Positions 56,601-64,000 of a stretch of DNA of 64,000 nucleotides are shown one piece after another. The number at the start of each line of letters is the position of its first letter. Within the stretch, counting starts at the first letter, position 1. A model generated the notes under the pieces. That model worked only from the letters and a program-made list of their open reading frames with translations. It was not told where the DNA came from and did not search any database. Source of the DNA: Acanthaster planci (taxonomy: Eukaryota > Echinodermata > Asteroidea > Valvatida > Acanthasteridae). A program made the position numbers and the translations under genes. The stretch covers positions 1,599,463-1,663,462 of the forward strand of contig NW_019091383.1 in the NCBI RefSeq assembly GCF_001949145.1, in the 5' to 3' direction.

Positions 56601-59600
56601 CTTTTTGCACCTGATCCTGCAAAAAAAAGCAGAAGAGAGATGCAATTAGAGACAGGAAAAAGAGAGAAATAGATCATTTGTAACCGAACCTGGCAAGATG
56701 AGTCTGGAATTCCCAGAGCCCCTAAAAGGCCTTGACAAGAATCAAACAAAGTGTAAATAAATAGGAAATGAGTCATTCCATGAGGTTGGGGCACAATTTG
56801 TGACGGTGTCCATTGTTACGTGGGTTCCGTAAAAATGAACAGCCATTTCCCTGCCTGTGTATTCCACATTATACATCTTGCAAGGCTGACCTGTTCTTCA
56901 GGTCATGACAGGTGGTAAACGTTACCCATGTAACAAGGACACTGTCACAAATTGTGCCCCAACCTCATGGAATTACCCAAATCCCAACATATCTCACTCA
57001 CATAAAGTCCATTTTCATAAGGATAGTGTAAGGGTGTGCAGGAACCTGGCCCTGCAAATCAACCAAAATCATACTACGCCGGTAAGTGATAGCGCCACCA
57101 AGTGATGACAGGCCATTCCCCAATGTGCTGTCTCCTTTGCCGCTGGCCTGCACACCATTTGGTCCTTCCAGGTAAAATTTCTCCTTTCTTATCAAGTGGT
57201 TATGCATAAATCATAAATAATCCATTATATTAGGGATTGTAGCATCGTAAAATGGGGCTGGGAAATGGGGTAAATCAGTAAAACTTATTGTAAATTGGAA
57301 CTCTCTTTCCGTCCTCCGTTAGTAATATTTCTTGATGGAGGCCATCTTGCGTTCACATTGTGAATTCAATCTCTGAAGCAATTGATTTTGAAGAGAAATC
57401 CCTTGTTACAGTGGGTAAATGATCCACAGTCTTTATTTTCACTGTAAACATTTGATTTATCACACTGTATAATGACAATTTGAATTAATTCTTTGTCATC
57501 ACGGTTTGGTTGGACATTCTGACATTTTTGTGATGAAATTGTGTTTCCAAAAGAGATTTGCATTAAGTTGGGGGATGTGCCCTCAAACCTCGACAACACA
57601 TTCTCACTGATGAAATGCTTTTACAACTGCTTTTTAAACTCAGGTACAGGTAATAGGATCTCCTTCGGAAATACTTTTTCACTCTTTTACTGAACTTGTT
57701 TTTTTTCTCTCCTTTTGTGATGATGTTTGTGATTGTATAATTGATTCCCCAGTGTGCTGTCTCCCTTGCCGCTGGCCCGCGCACCACTTGGTCCTTCCAG
57801 CTTATGAAGAAATGGAGTGACTCGAACCCCGGTGTTGGTGTTCTTGTTATTTTGGCACCTTCACCCTTAGTGGCGCCCCGCTACAATAGCAAATGGAGTC
57901 ACATCAAACCAAAGACCTTTACTGGCCATTTCTGATGCAAAGATTCATTTTGAAACAATTCAACTGAATAGCTTCTGGAGGACTGGTGACTGGTCAGTGA
58001 CAAACCTGCAATGGCTCTAGATTATATTTACACTCACTTAATGGCCGCTTGAGCTGGATCATTTTTTACTATGTACAACTCTTGAAATATGTCAAAAAGA
58101 AGAGTCTAAATTTGAGCCCCGAATGGGCCTCGAACTGGACCAAGAGAGGGTGCTATTTTCTTAGCAATGGAGGCTCCTTTGATCAGAACTGACCTTCACT
58201 GGTTCACAAACGACTATGACATGCATGCATTAAGTTGCATTGCTACCAACACAATAAACACTCCCGACCAGTGCGGCATCTTTTCAACCAATGAGAGGGC
58301 ACCTCTGCTCAAGGCAGATCAGAGGAAAAAATAATACTCTGTTCCACCTACACATCATAATAAACTGTCCCAAAATAAACAGAGATGCATTTGGCATTCA
58401 CTCACCAACCGGTAAGTCGGAGGCAGTAGGGTGAGGCTGGCTTGATGCTGGCCCAGCTGGAGGTTGGCTTGGTGGGTAGAGGTACGATGGGGGCTGTGAG
58501 CTCGGGTAGTTGGTATTGGGATAGCTGTTGGGATACTGGCTAGGGGTTGGGAAGGAAGTGGAGGAGGGGTAGCCTGGGTTGTAACTCGGCTGGGTGCTAG
58601 GAGGCATAGGCATGGGCATGTTGTATCCGCCTAGACAAGACAGTGGAGGAAAAAAAAGACTCTTTGATTAGAATGTGCGTGCTTGTTTGGAAAAATCAGA
58701 GGTGAGATTGACCAATGATAAAAATAGCTGCAAACAGCTGAAAAAAGGCATAAAGAAGCTGAACTGTGAAAATCTCTTATACTTTTGTACACAGCCAGTG
58801 AGGGAAAAAAGCTGAAATCCAGAACAAACAAAGCTGAAATCAGCTAAAAAGCTGAGAAATCTTACCCCTGAAACATATTTTAGAGTCAGTGTTAACCACT
58901 AGATTATTCCAAAGTGAGCTTGTCAAAGACAAGGTATTATTTTAAGCTGAATGTCCTGACTTTTTAAAATGACAGGATACCACAACCGCTGTCCTTTACA
59001 GCATTTGACTATTAGTGGCAGTGTTGCATTTGAGTCTATCAAAAGGCCTTTCACGAGCCCCTTCACAAGTCCAGTCACAAGTCCCTTCACAAGGCTAGTC
59101 AAAGAATGTTTTTGTCACAACACCTTTGCATAGCTTGTGAATTGGCTTAGTAAAAGACTGAATGATTTGTGATGGACTGAAAGGGACTTGTGATGGATAA
59201 CACCGCTTAGTGGTCATTTGTTCAAGATCTGTGTGTCATTTTGTACTGCACTGTTGCTTTTTTGAAACGATGTCTCAAAACTACATTTGCTACAATGCTT
59301 GGCTGTGGCCCATGGCTGCTTGAAGGCTCCACACACACACTCAACGCCAAAAAGGCTATTTTGAGTCTCTGTGTGAGAACAAACTCAGTGGGAATTACTC
59401 AAGGATTGGGACAAGTATAGACGTCACCTAAAAACATGCTTATCATTTCTCTCCAGAGTCCCAGACTCTGTCACACATCTGTGTATTTCAATATTGAATT
59501 CTAGAAAACTTGTCCCGTGTCAAATTGTTGAACATTCTGGACAGTACGGCATATGAGAGATGAAATTACATCCAGATATTAACTTATTTGTCTGAACGAA

Positions 59601-61963
59601 TGAAGGAAGCTTTGTACATGACAGCTAACCTGACCTTTTCGAGTGACAGGTTGTAAACTGATGCAATTTTTTGTGTCTCGTTTCCCCCCATCCAAATCTA
59701 TCTCGGCTATTTGTGCAATCCAGATGGTATTACCTGAGGGGTACGGCGTTTGGCCAGCCGGCTGCCCTCCGGGCAGATAGCTGGGTCTGGGTGGAGGGTT
59801 AGGTTGGGAGGGCCGGCTAAACACAGGGGGACTCTCTCCAAACACGGCCGACATGACTTGAATCAGCTCATGCAGGTCCGACGAAGGCTGAACGAAGAAC
59901 AAAGAAATTGAAATCAACAATTTATTAAGTGCTTCATCACTAAATTGGCCAAAATATGCATGCCTGTGTTGTTTTTAACCAATTTTTCAAAATGTGTGGC
60001 CTATTTATCATAGACGAGGGCAGCAGGAATGATTTTTCATCGTGCACCATCACAGCATAGGTTTGCATAAAAATAGGCACTTTTCAACTCCATGTTCGAT
60101 ATATTGCACATATCATCTTTGCAATCAATGTCTGTATGACCAAACTGCCCAACAACGTGGTAAAGGTCGTCATTCTCTTGTCGAATTCTTTCATTGACTT
60201 GAAGAACTTACATATTTCCAGTCGTGGAGGTAAGGCAAGTAAACCTTGCCGTTGGCATCCACATACTTGGACGGCTTGATGAGCATGTCCTTGGTGGGCT
60301 TGACGAAGCAGAGGGGTGGATTGTAGGGATGCGTCTCCATCACCCAGATACAGATGGGAATGTTGTAGCTTGTGCCTGCCATGCAATGGAATCAGCCAAA
60401 ATAATCTTTTCTCATCTGCCTGCCTGGTACGTGTGCTCATGTCATTTTTCTAAGTAAACATGCATGTGGGGATTGACATATAAAAAATCAATTACCCATA
60501 CAGAAGATGAGAAAATTTTATGAAATGCTATGGGAAAAAGCAATCAGGGAGTTAATTTCATGAAGCAGACTTGACCAAATATTTTCCAATGTCACTCATA
60601 TAACTTTAATCTACAGCACAGACAGAAAAGGTCTAACATGGATGCAGATTCAGCAACTCTTTTGCCCGTTTTGGGTTGTTAACCTACCTTTGTAGTAGAC
60701 GGGGACGGTGCCATCAATACACAGCAGTGTTTTCTTTGATCCATCGTTGAAGACTAAATGTAAAAAAGTCCAAAGTTAGCTGCTAACAAATCTGTCACAC
60801 TGCCCATGAACAATTCTTTGTCAATTCACCGACTGAGGGCAACTTTTCAATGTGAAACCTGATATAAGTTTAAATAGCAATCAACAGTGCATTTGAGCTT
60901 TGGTAAATACTCACCATATGTATCCATTTTCGGTCGGACATCCTTGAATGTTGAGAAGACTTGTAAGACATCTCGTTCTGTTTCCGCCGGCCTCTGGTAC
61001 TGTAGCAATTGAAGTGGAATGATTAATAGAGCTTTCAGATTCCTCACAGTATTGGGGCTGGAGACAATCCTACAACCTTCACTCCCTATTAATTTCTGCT
61101 GGGCACCTTACTGAAACTTCCAAAAATCTTCCGCTGTTCAGGCAATCAAGGCTTTGTGCAACTCTTCTTTCAAGGGCTTTCAACTTCCATGGAAGGAAAC
61201 GGTGGCTGGTTTCTACCTTCTTCAATTCTACAAATCTCTCAAATCAAACTAACGACATATATACATGTAACTCTGTGTTGTGGGTTAAAGGGTTACAAAA
61301 AATTTTCACCCCATTAATTGTGACCGCAAAATGAATAAAAAGATCGTGCGTTTCCCCGCCCACTAAAACCCCCCTTTTGGCCATCCGCGCTCCCAGGCTG
61401 ATTGGATGATGTCATCACCAGAACATGCATAGCGCACAGTACATGCAGTATCGCATGCAATAGACCAAGTTGTCGTTGATGTAGCCTGGCCCAAAGGCAA
61501 ACACCGTCTCAGTTAAAGGTAGAAATTATAAGACACAGTCCATCCGTGTATTTTTTTAACTGAAACAGTGTTTGCCCTGTTGGCTAAGCTACATCAAACA
61601 CAACGTGGTCTATTGCGTGCGATACTACATGTACTGTGCGCTATGCATGTTCTGGCGATGACTTCATCCAATCAGCCTGGGAGCGCGGATGGCCAAAAGG
61701 GGATTTTTATTGGGCAGGGAAACACAGGATCTTTACACTCATTCTGCGGTCACAATTAAAGGAGTAAACATTAAATTTATGATATTTCTAAATGGTCATG
61801 CATTTATTGTTATTTGAAAAAATTCACGCGAACTAAATGTTTTCTATTTCTGAAACCTTTTAATAGTGAAATTCACATATTTTGACACTAAACTTACAGC
61901 TGGACTTGCCGTGGGTAGATACTGCTTGATGTATGATACATGCGCTGCTGCCGGAGTGGCCAT
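53604..61963 (-). CDS. TSG101: TSG101, ESCRT-I subunit; complete, 11 coding exons
   Basis: An ESCRT-I subunit that binds ubiquitinated cargo and P(T/S)AP motifs at endosomes and also serves in cytokinesis and budding. Exons, in order: 61898-61963, 60915-60999, 60688-60753, 60212-60375, 59734-59887, 58406-58630, 56504-56616, 55988-56080, 55363-55496, 54572-54674, 53604-53696. They join with GT-AG sites and consistent phases into 431 residues (human: 390). UEV domain about 7-149, with the E2-like fold but no catalytic Cys (KVYLPYLHDW); proline-rich linker about 150-255; coiled coil about 265-345; steadiness box about 355-431 ending in QTAGLRDLVM. The start ATG is the first in exon 1 and its context fits. 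The linker is longer than in human. The internal PTAP of human TSG101 is PTTP here. Introns hold minisatellites and foldback elements. Confidence 0.97.
53697..54571 (-). other. TSG101 intron 10
   Basis: Half of it is the 13-bp minisatellite. No gene. Confidence 0.85.
53895..54345 (+). repeat. 13-bp minisatellite
   Basis: About 34 tandem copies of a unit close to tctgttatcgtcc, with c/t and g/a variants (tttattatcatcc). It lies in the TSG101 last intron. Since 13 is not a multiple of three, all three forward frames stay open and read the same repeated peptide, which is an artefact. Confidence 0.95.
54572..54674 (-). CDS. TSG101: TSG101 coding exon 10 (steadiness box)
   Basis: Acceptor cctcag, donor aag before gtgaga; 103 nt, completes the split Gln codon. 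It encodes LLNLFAEEMTIEDTYYYL then MEALRKNTIELEAFLK, matching human NLYAEENAIEDTIFYLGEALRRGVIDLDVFLK. Confidence 0.96.
54675..55362 (-). other. TSG101 intron 9
   Basis: Contains the 23-bp minisatellite. No gene. Confidence 0.85.
55101..55255. repeat. 23-bp minisatellite
   Basis: About seven tandem copies of aaatagcgccctcttttctctgc with single-base variants, in the TSG101 intron between exons 9 and 10. The last copy degenerates to ttttgccgg. Confidence 0.93.
55363..55496 (-). CDS. TSG101: TSG101 coding exon 9 (coiled-coil end, steadiness box start)
   Basis: Acceptor ccaacag, donor agca before gtaagc; 134 nt, phase 0 in and phase 2 out. It encodes VDLEKNIQLLQQKDEEIQ and later NIDEAIVPTTPLYKQ. 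The human counterpart reads IDEVIIPTAPLYKQ, so PTAP is replaced by PTTP (55374-55385). Confidence 0.96.
55497..56503 (-). other. TSG101 introns 8 (55497-55987) and 7 (56081-56503), around exon 8
   Basis: Two introns of 491 and 423 bases flanking exon 8 (55988-56080). Nothing recognised. Confidence 0.75.
55988..56080 (-). CDS. TSG101: TSG101 coding exon 8 (coiled coil)
   Basis: Acceptor ttgtgcag, donor cag before gtgagt; 31 codons, phase 0. It encodes AEMDSLTITKDKLKSGHQ then QLEDMINKLEKEQ, matching human LKKGHQKLEEMVTRLDQE. Confidence 0.95.
56504..56616 (-). CDS. TSG101: TSG101 coding exon 7 (coiled-coil start)
   Basis: Acceptor tttttttgcag, donor cag before gtagag; 113 nt, phase 1 in and phase 0 out. 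It encodes GSGAKSAELSDDEIKASI then RSAVEDKMKRRLKDIYEG, matching human ISEDTIRASLISAVSDKLRWRMKEE. Confidence 0.95.
56770..56978. mobile_element. MITE-like element, copy 2, in a TSG101 intron
   Basis: Ends gagtcattccatgaggttgg and its inverted partner at 56935-56978 match each other and also match the element at 36901. The interior shares ccatgttac-like and catttccctgc words. It lies in the intron between TSG101 exons 6 and 7. Confidence 0.75.
57115..57171. repeat. 57-bp direct repeat, copy 1
   Basis: attccccaatgtgctgtctc to ggtccttccag, nearly identical to 57744-57800, both in the TSG101 intron between exons 6 and 7. Confidence 0.85.
57744..57920 (-). mobile_element. 57-bp repeat copy 2 with tRNA-like B box
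   Basis: 57744-57800 repeats the 57115-57171 unit. Just after it, the - strand reads ccggggttcgagtcactcc, which resembles a tRNA B box. This suggests both units derive from a tRNA-type SINE. The A box is not clear. Confidence 0.45.
58125..58323. mobile_element. Dispersed repeat family 2, copy 2
   Basis: Same order of shared words as 32961-33170 (ggaccaagagagggtgctat, ggaggctcctttgat, ttttcaaccaatgaga, ctctgctcaaggc). Located just after TSG101 exon 6 on the - strand. Confidence 0.75.
58406..58630 (-). CDS. TSG101: TSG101 coding exon 6 (proline-rich linker)
   Basis: Acceptor tgtctag, donor gttg before gtgagt; 225 nt, phase 1 both sides. It encodes GYNMPMPMPPSTQPSYNP and further Pro/Ser/Tyr-rich text such as PPSYLYPPSQPPAGPASS. 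It is unstructured linker and is the main reason the protein is longer than human TSG101. Confidence 0.93.
58631..59733 (-). other. TSG101 intron 5
   Basis: Contains short cttcacaagtcc-type repeats near 59055-59095. No gene. Confidence 0.8.
59734..59887 (-). CDS. TSG101: TSG101 coding exon 5 (UEV end, proline-rich)
   Basis: Acceptor ttcag, donor tcag before gtaata; 154 nt, phase 0 in and phase 1 out. It encodes PSSDLHELIQVMSAVFGE, SPPVFSRPS, then a Pro/Gly-rich run ending YPSG. It matches human SDLLGLIQVMIVVFGDEPPVFSRP. Confidence 0.97.
59888..60687 (-). other. TSG101 introns 4 (59888-60211) and 3 (60376-60687), around exon 4
   Basis: Two introns of 324 and 312 bases flanking exon 4 (60212-60375). 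Nothing recognised. Confidence 0.8.
60212..60375 (-). CDS. TSG101: TSG101 coding exon 4 (UEV core)
   Basis: Acceptor atggcag, donor tat before gtaagt; 164 nt, phase 1 in and phase 0 out. It encodes GTSYNIPICIWVMETHPY, NPPLCFVKPTKDMLIK and VDANGKVYLPYLHDWKY. It holds the Tyr and Met that shape the PTAP groove in the human protein, and Tyr in place of an E2 catalytic Cys. Confidence 0.98.
60688..60753 (-). CDS. TSG101: TSG101 coding exon 3
   Basis: Acceptor atttag, donor aaag before gtaggt; 66 nt, phase 1 both sides. It encodes VFNDGSKKTLLCIDGTVP then VYYKG, equivalent to human VFNDGSSRELMNLTGTIPVPYRG. Confidence 0.95.
60915..60999 (-). CDS. TSG101: TSG101 coding exon 2
   Basis: Acceptor gctacag, donor tatg before gtgagt; 85 nt, phase 0 in and phase 1 out. 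It encodes YQRPAETERDVLQVFSTF then KDVRPKMDTY, matching human TVRETVNVITLYKDLKPVLDSY. Confidence 0.95.
61000..61897 (-). other. TSG101 intron 1 (between coding exons 1 and 2)
   Basis: More than half is the long foldback element. No gene. Confidence 0.85.
61301..61772. mobile_element. Long foldback element, arms about 215 bp
   Basis: The left arm (about 61301-61516) and right arm (about 61556-61772) are imperfect reverse complements along their whole length. Paired words include aattgtgaccgca with tgcggtcacaatt, ggccatccgcgctccc with gggagcgcggatggcc, gaacatgcatagcgcacagt with its complement, and tcagttaa with ttaactga. The loop is about 39 bases. There is no coding capacity. It lies in the TSG101 intron between coding exons 1 and 2. 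Confidence 0.85.
61898..61963 (-). CDS. TSG101: TSG101 coding exon 1
   Basis: The ATG at 61963 opens MATPAAAHVSYIKQYLPTAS and the exon ends at gct before gtaagt, phase 0, 22 codons. It corresponds to the N-terminal helix of the UEV domain. A likely 5' UTR segment (61964-61986) lies before it, after the acceptor aaatag. Confidence 0.92.
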
Positions 61964-63497
61964 GGTTCTTCAGGATAATCTGACGACTATTTAAAAAAAA
62001 AAGGGTTTGATGAAATACATCCATCTACTGATAATTTCATGTAGTACGACTGGAACTGTAGAACGGCAAATTAACACACCATTTTTTACAAAATGAATTT
62101 GATGGTGAAAATGAATTTGATGGTAAAATAAAAAGATAAACAGATAAGTTTGAGCCCATCTATTTATTTATAATGAAGCAATGCTTTGGCTGACAAACGT
62201 CCTTGAGAAATTAATTTGCCATCAACAGTAAGTCTCAGATGTAGGAAAGCACAAAAATGAATTTCGCGGAATCCATGAATATGACAGTACATGTACAATG
62301 ATGTTATTAAACTGAATCTAATGCTCAGCGCAAATTTACAATACTTCATCCTGCCTTGATCTGCTTTTGAATGAAATCCACTCATAGGATAGTTAGCTTT
62401 GGAGGGAGTAGGCCTACAATACGCCTTATTGCTAATAGTACTAGCATGGAGGAAGGAAGGAATGGTGCTATATAATAGGCCGTTTTGCAATACTCGACTT
62501 AGGCTTCAACTGTTTTTTACTTCCTGACTTTAAAGGTTAAGGTTGTCAGCACAATAATAAGTCCAATAGTGCCACAAAACATCAAGTAAGATGCAGAAGA
62601 GCCAAACATTACAGTACTTCAATTTAAGCTAAATGCTTAGGCCCACAATCGGGGATTGGTTTCCTACACGAAGCCTCAGACGGAGAAGAAGTTGAGTATT
62701 GGATAACTGCCCTAAATAAATATACCGCATAGGCCTAGCTGATTTGTGCACAACTGTGGAAAGGCATTGTGAGAAGGGAAAAGGGGAAATGTTTGCCCCT
62801 TTTTCCGTCCCATGATGCCTTTATACTATTGTGCAAAATCACTCTTGCAGTATTAGCGATAAAGTTTATAAATTTGTACAACTGCAAGAGTCAAGCATAG
62901 AGGAGTAAAACACAGTCAAGATTGCGCTGAACATAATTAATACATGTACATGTACTAGCCTACGCCTAAAAACCCTGATAAATTAGTCGGGTGCCCAGCT
63001 GTTACCATGTACAATTCCTATACGATTACTACGAGTTTTATACTAGAAATGCTGCGATTGAATTACAGACCTTGAAAATTTATGCAAATTCCTACTCGCT
63101 CTCCCAGAATATTCACGGAATCAAATTATTCGTCTTGAAATCTACAAACACTAAACTGTACTATTTCTGAATGTGTGGCAATAAAGGTTGATCTTTCACA
63201 ACTCCATCGGGAATCCCGCATACGACACACGGTGATGCGCAACGGTCACGACGGTCCGTGACATTGAGTCACCTATAGCAAAGATTGTATAGCGCGGCGC
63301 TAGCGCTACACAATCTTTGCCGAAAATATCAGTGATCACTTGTTTTGTCCCGAACGTACGCACGTATACGTCTTTAACATGAACAAAGGTGCAACCTTTC
63401 CGTGGACGCGACGTAGCAAATGAAGTCGTTCTTGGTAAGCATGACTGGAGTACGAAGTTGTAATATCAGATGCCATGTTTTTGGAAACATACTTACG
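61964..63497 (-). promoter_or_regulatory. TSG101: Probable TSG101 5' UTR with one intron
   Basis: Upstream of the ATG, 61964-61986 is preceded by an acceptor-like tract ending aaatag. A strong donor, gacc before gtaagt, sits at 63496 on the - strand. A non-coding exon ending at 63497 would put transcription start in roughly 63.5-63.6 kb. This is inferred from splice-site words only. Confidence 0.5.
63278..63320. repeat. Near-perfect palindrome, 18-bp arms
   Basis: gcaaagattgtatagcgc (63278-63295) and gcgctacacaatctttgc (63303-63320) pair at 17 of 18 positions around a 7-base loop. It lies about 180 bases inside the proposed TSG101 first intron. Confidence 0.8.
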
Positions 63498-64000
63498 GTC
63501 GGGCAGTCACAACTCAATAAAGTTGTCTTTAGCTCCGCAACTTAACTGCATGCGTCGGAAAGATGTTGAAGTTTCGTAAATTGTGGGCGTTTTCGAAACG
63601 AGTGAATTCGATCAGCTTAGACTTTGGTCGCGCTGGTTCCATCTGTTTCGAAGCGGCGTTCTAAACCACATGTTCAAACTCAGACAGAAACCAGCGAAAC
63701 GGAAGTGTAAGCCGAATCCACTCGTTTCGAAAACGCCCATTTGAGTTAGATTTGAATTTAAGCTCGTGCCGTAAGGTGTTCACTCAAACTAAACCAATAT
63801 TCTTTGAGGGGAATAGTTGGTCTATTTATAAAGTTGTGAACAAAACTGGGTCCCAAATTAGACTTGCTATCCTAGTCCATTCATCGAGTGTGAACATAGC
63901 CTCGGCCCGCGGCCCAGCGATCAGCCAAGCGGAGGAGCTATCAACCACTGATCGCAAGCTTCCATTGGATGAGCACTCAAGTTGCGCGTTTAGTACCTTG
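63498..64000. promoter_or_regulatory. TSG101: Probable TSG101 promoter side
   Basis: Lies just upstream of the proposed first donor on the - strand. It is richer in CpG than its surroundings and holds the 63585-63738 inverted repeat. No TATA word is obvious. The + strand beyond shows no exon. Confidence 0.4.
63585..63738. repeat. Inverted repeat near the TSG101 start
   Basis: gggcgttttcgaaacgagtg at 63585-63604 is repeated exactly inverted at 63719-63738. Weaker pairing continues inward over about 60 bases per arm (cgctggtt, tctg). It is either a small foldback transposon or a promoter-side hairpin. Confidence 0.75.

Larger units (their letters stand above)
56617..58405 (-). other. TSG101 intron 6
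   Basis: 1.8 kb carrying a MITE copy, the 57-bp direct repeat pair and dispersed family 2 copy 2. No gene. Confidence 0.85.

Noticed and set aside
1-64000. CRISPR arrays, operons, ribosome binding sites
   Set aside because: The window is plainly eukaryotic with spliced genes; the tandem arrays lack unique spacers.

Overview
The window is eukaryotic nuclear DNA from an animal: long introns with GT-AG splicing, minisatellites, and relics of LINE, Tc1-like, SINE and foldback (MITE-like) elements. The protein families and the frequent TAGGCCTA-type words suggest a marine invertebrate deuterostome, possibly an echinoderm. That taxonomic guess is an inference.

Two multi-exon genes can be rebuilt and they point tail to tail. 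On the + strand, 16 exons from 20693 to 51881 encode about 961 residues of an ionotropic glutamate receptor, closest in my reading to the delta (GRID) class. It has an amino-terminal domain, a split ligand-binding domain, M1, a pore loop, M3, M4 and a C-terminal tail. The first exon (signal peptide) was not found. On the - strand, 11 coding exons from 61963 down to 53604 encode a complete 431-residue TSG101, the ESCRT-I subunit, with UEV domain, proline-rich linker, coiled coil and steadiness box. A probable non-coding 5' exon ends at 63497. The two stop codons lie about 1.7 kb apart.

Layout: 1-20692 holds no recognisable host gene, only a broken LINE reverse transcriptase (7906-9058) and a cluster of CRE palindromes (13.7-14.5 kb). 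20849-34441 is a 13.6 kb receptor intron with a 39-bp tandem repeat, a Tc1-like transposase relic and copies of dispersed elements. 34442-47848 is the exon-dense core of the receptor. 47849-51723 is its last intron, with a tRNA-derived SINE. 51882-53603 is the intergenic gap. 53604-63.5 kb is TSG101, whose introns carry two minisatellites and several foldback elements. 63.5-64 kb is the likely TSG101 promoter side, with strong inverted repeats.

The two gene products have no evident functional link: one is a membrane ligand-gated channel, the other an endosomal sorting factor. The most interesting biology is the receptor, which combines a GluN1/GluD-type Trp-Asp ligand signature with an AMPA/kainate-like Gln pore site. 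The DNA itself is notable for several distinct inverted-repeat families.
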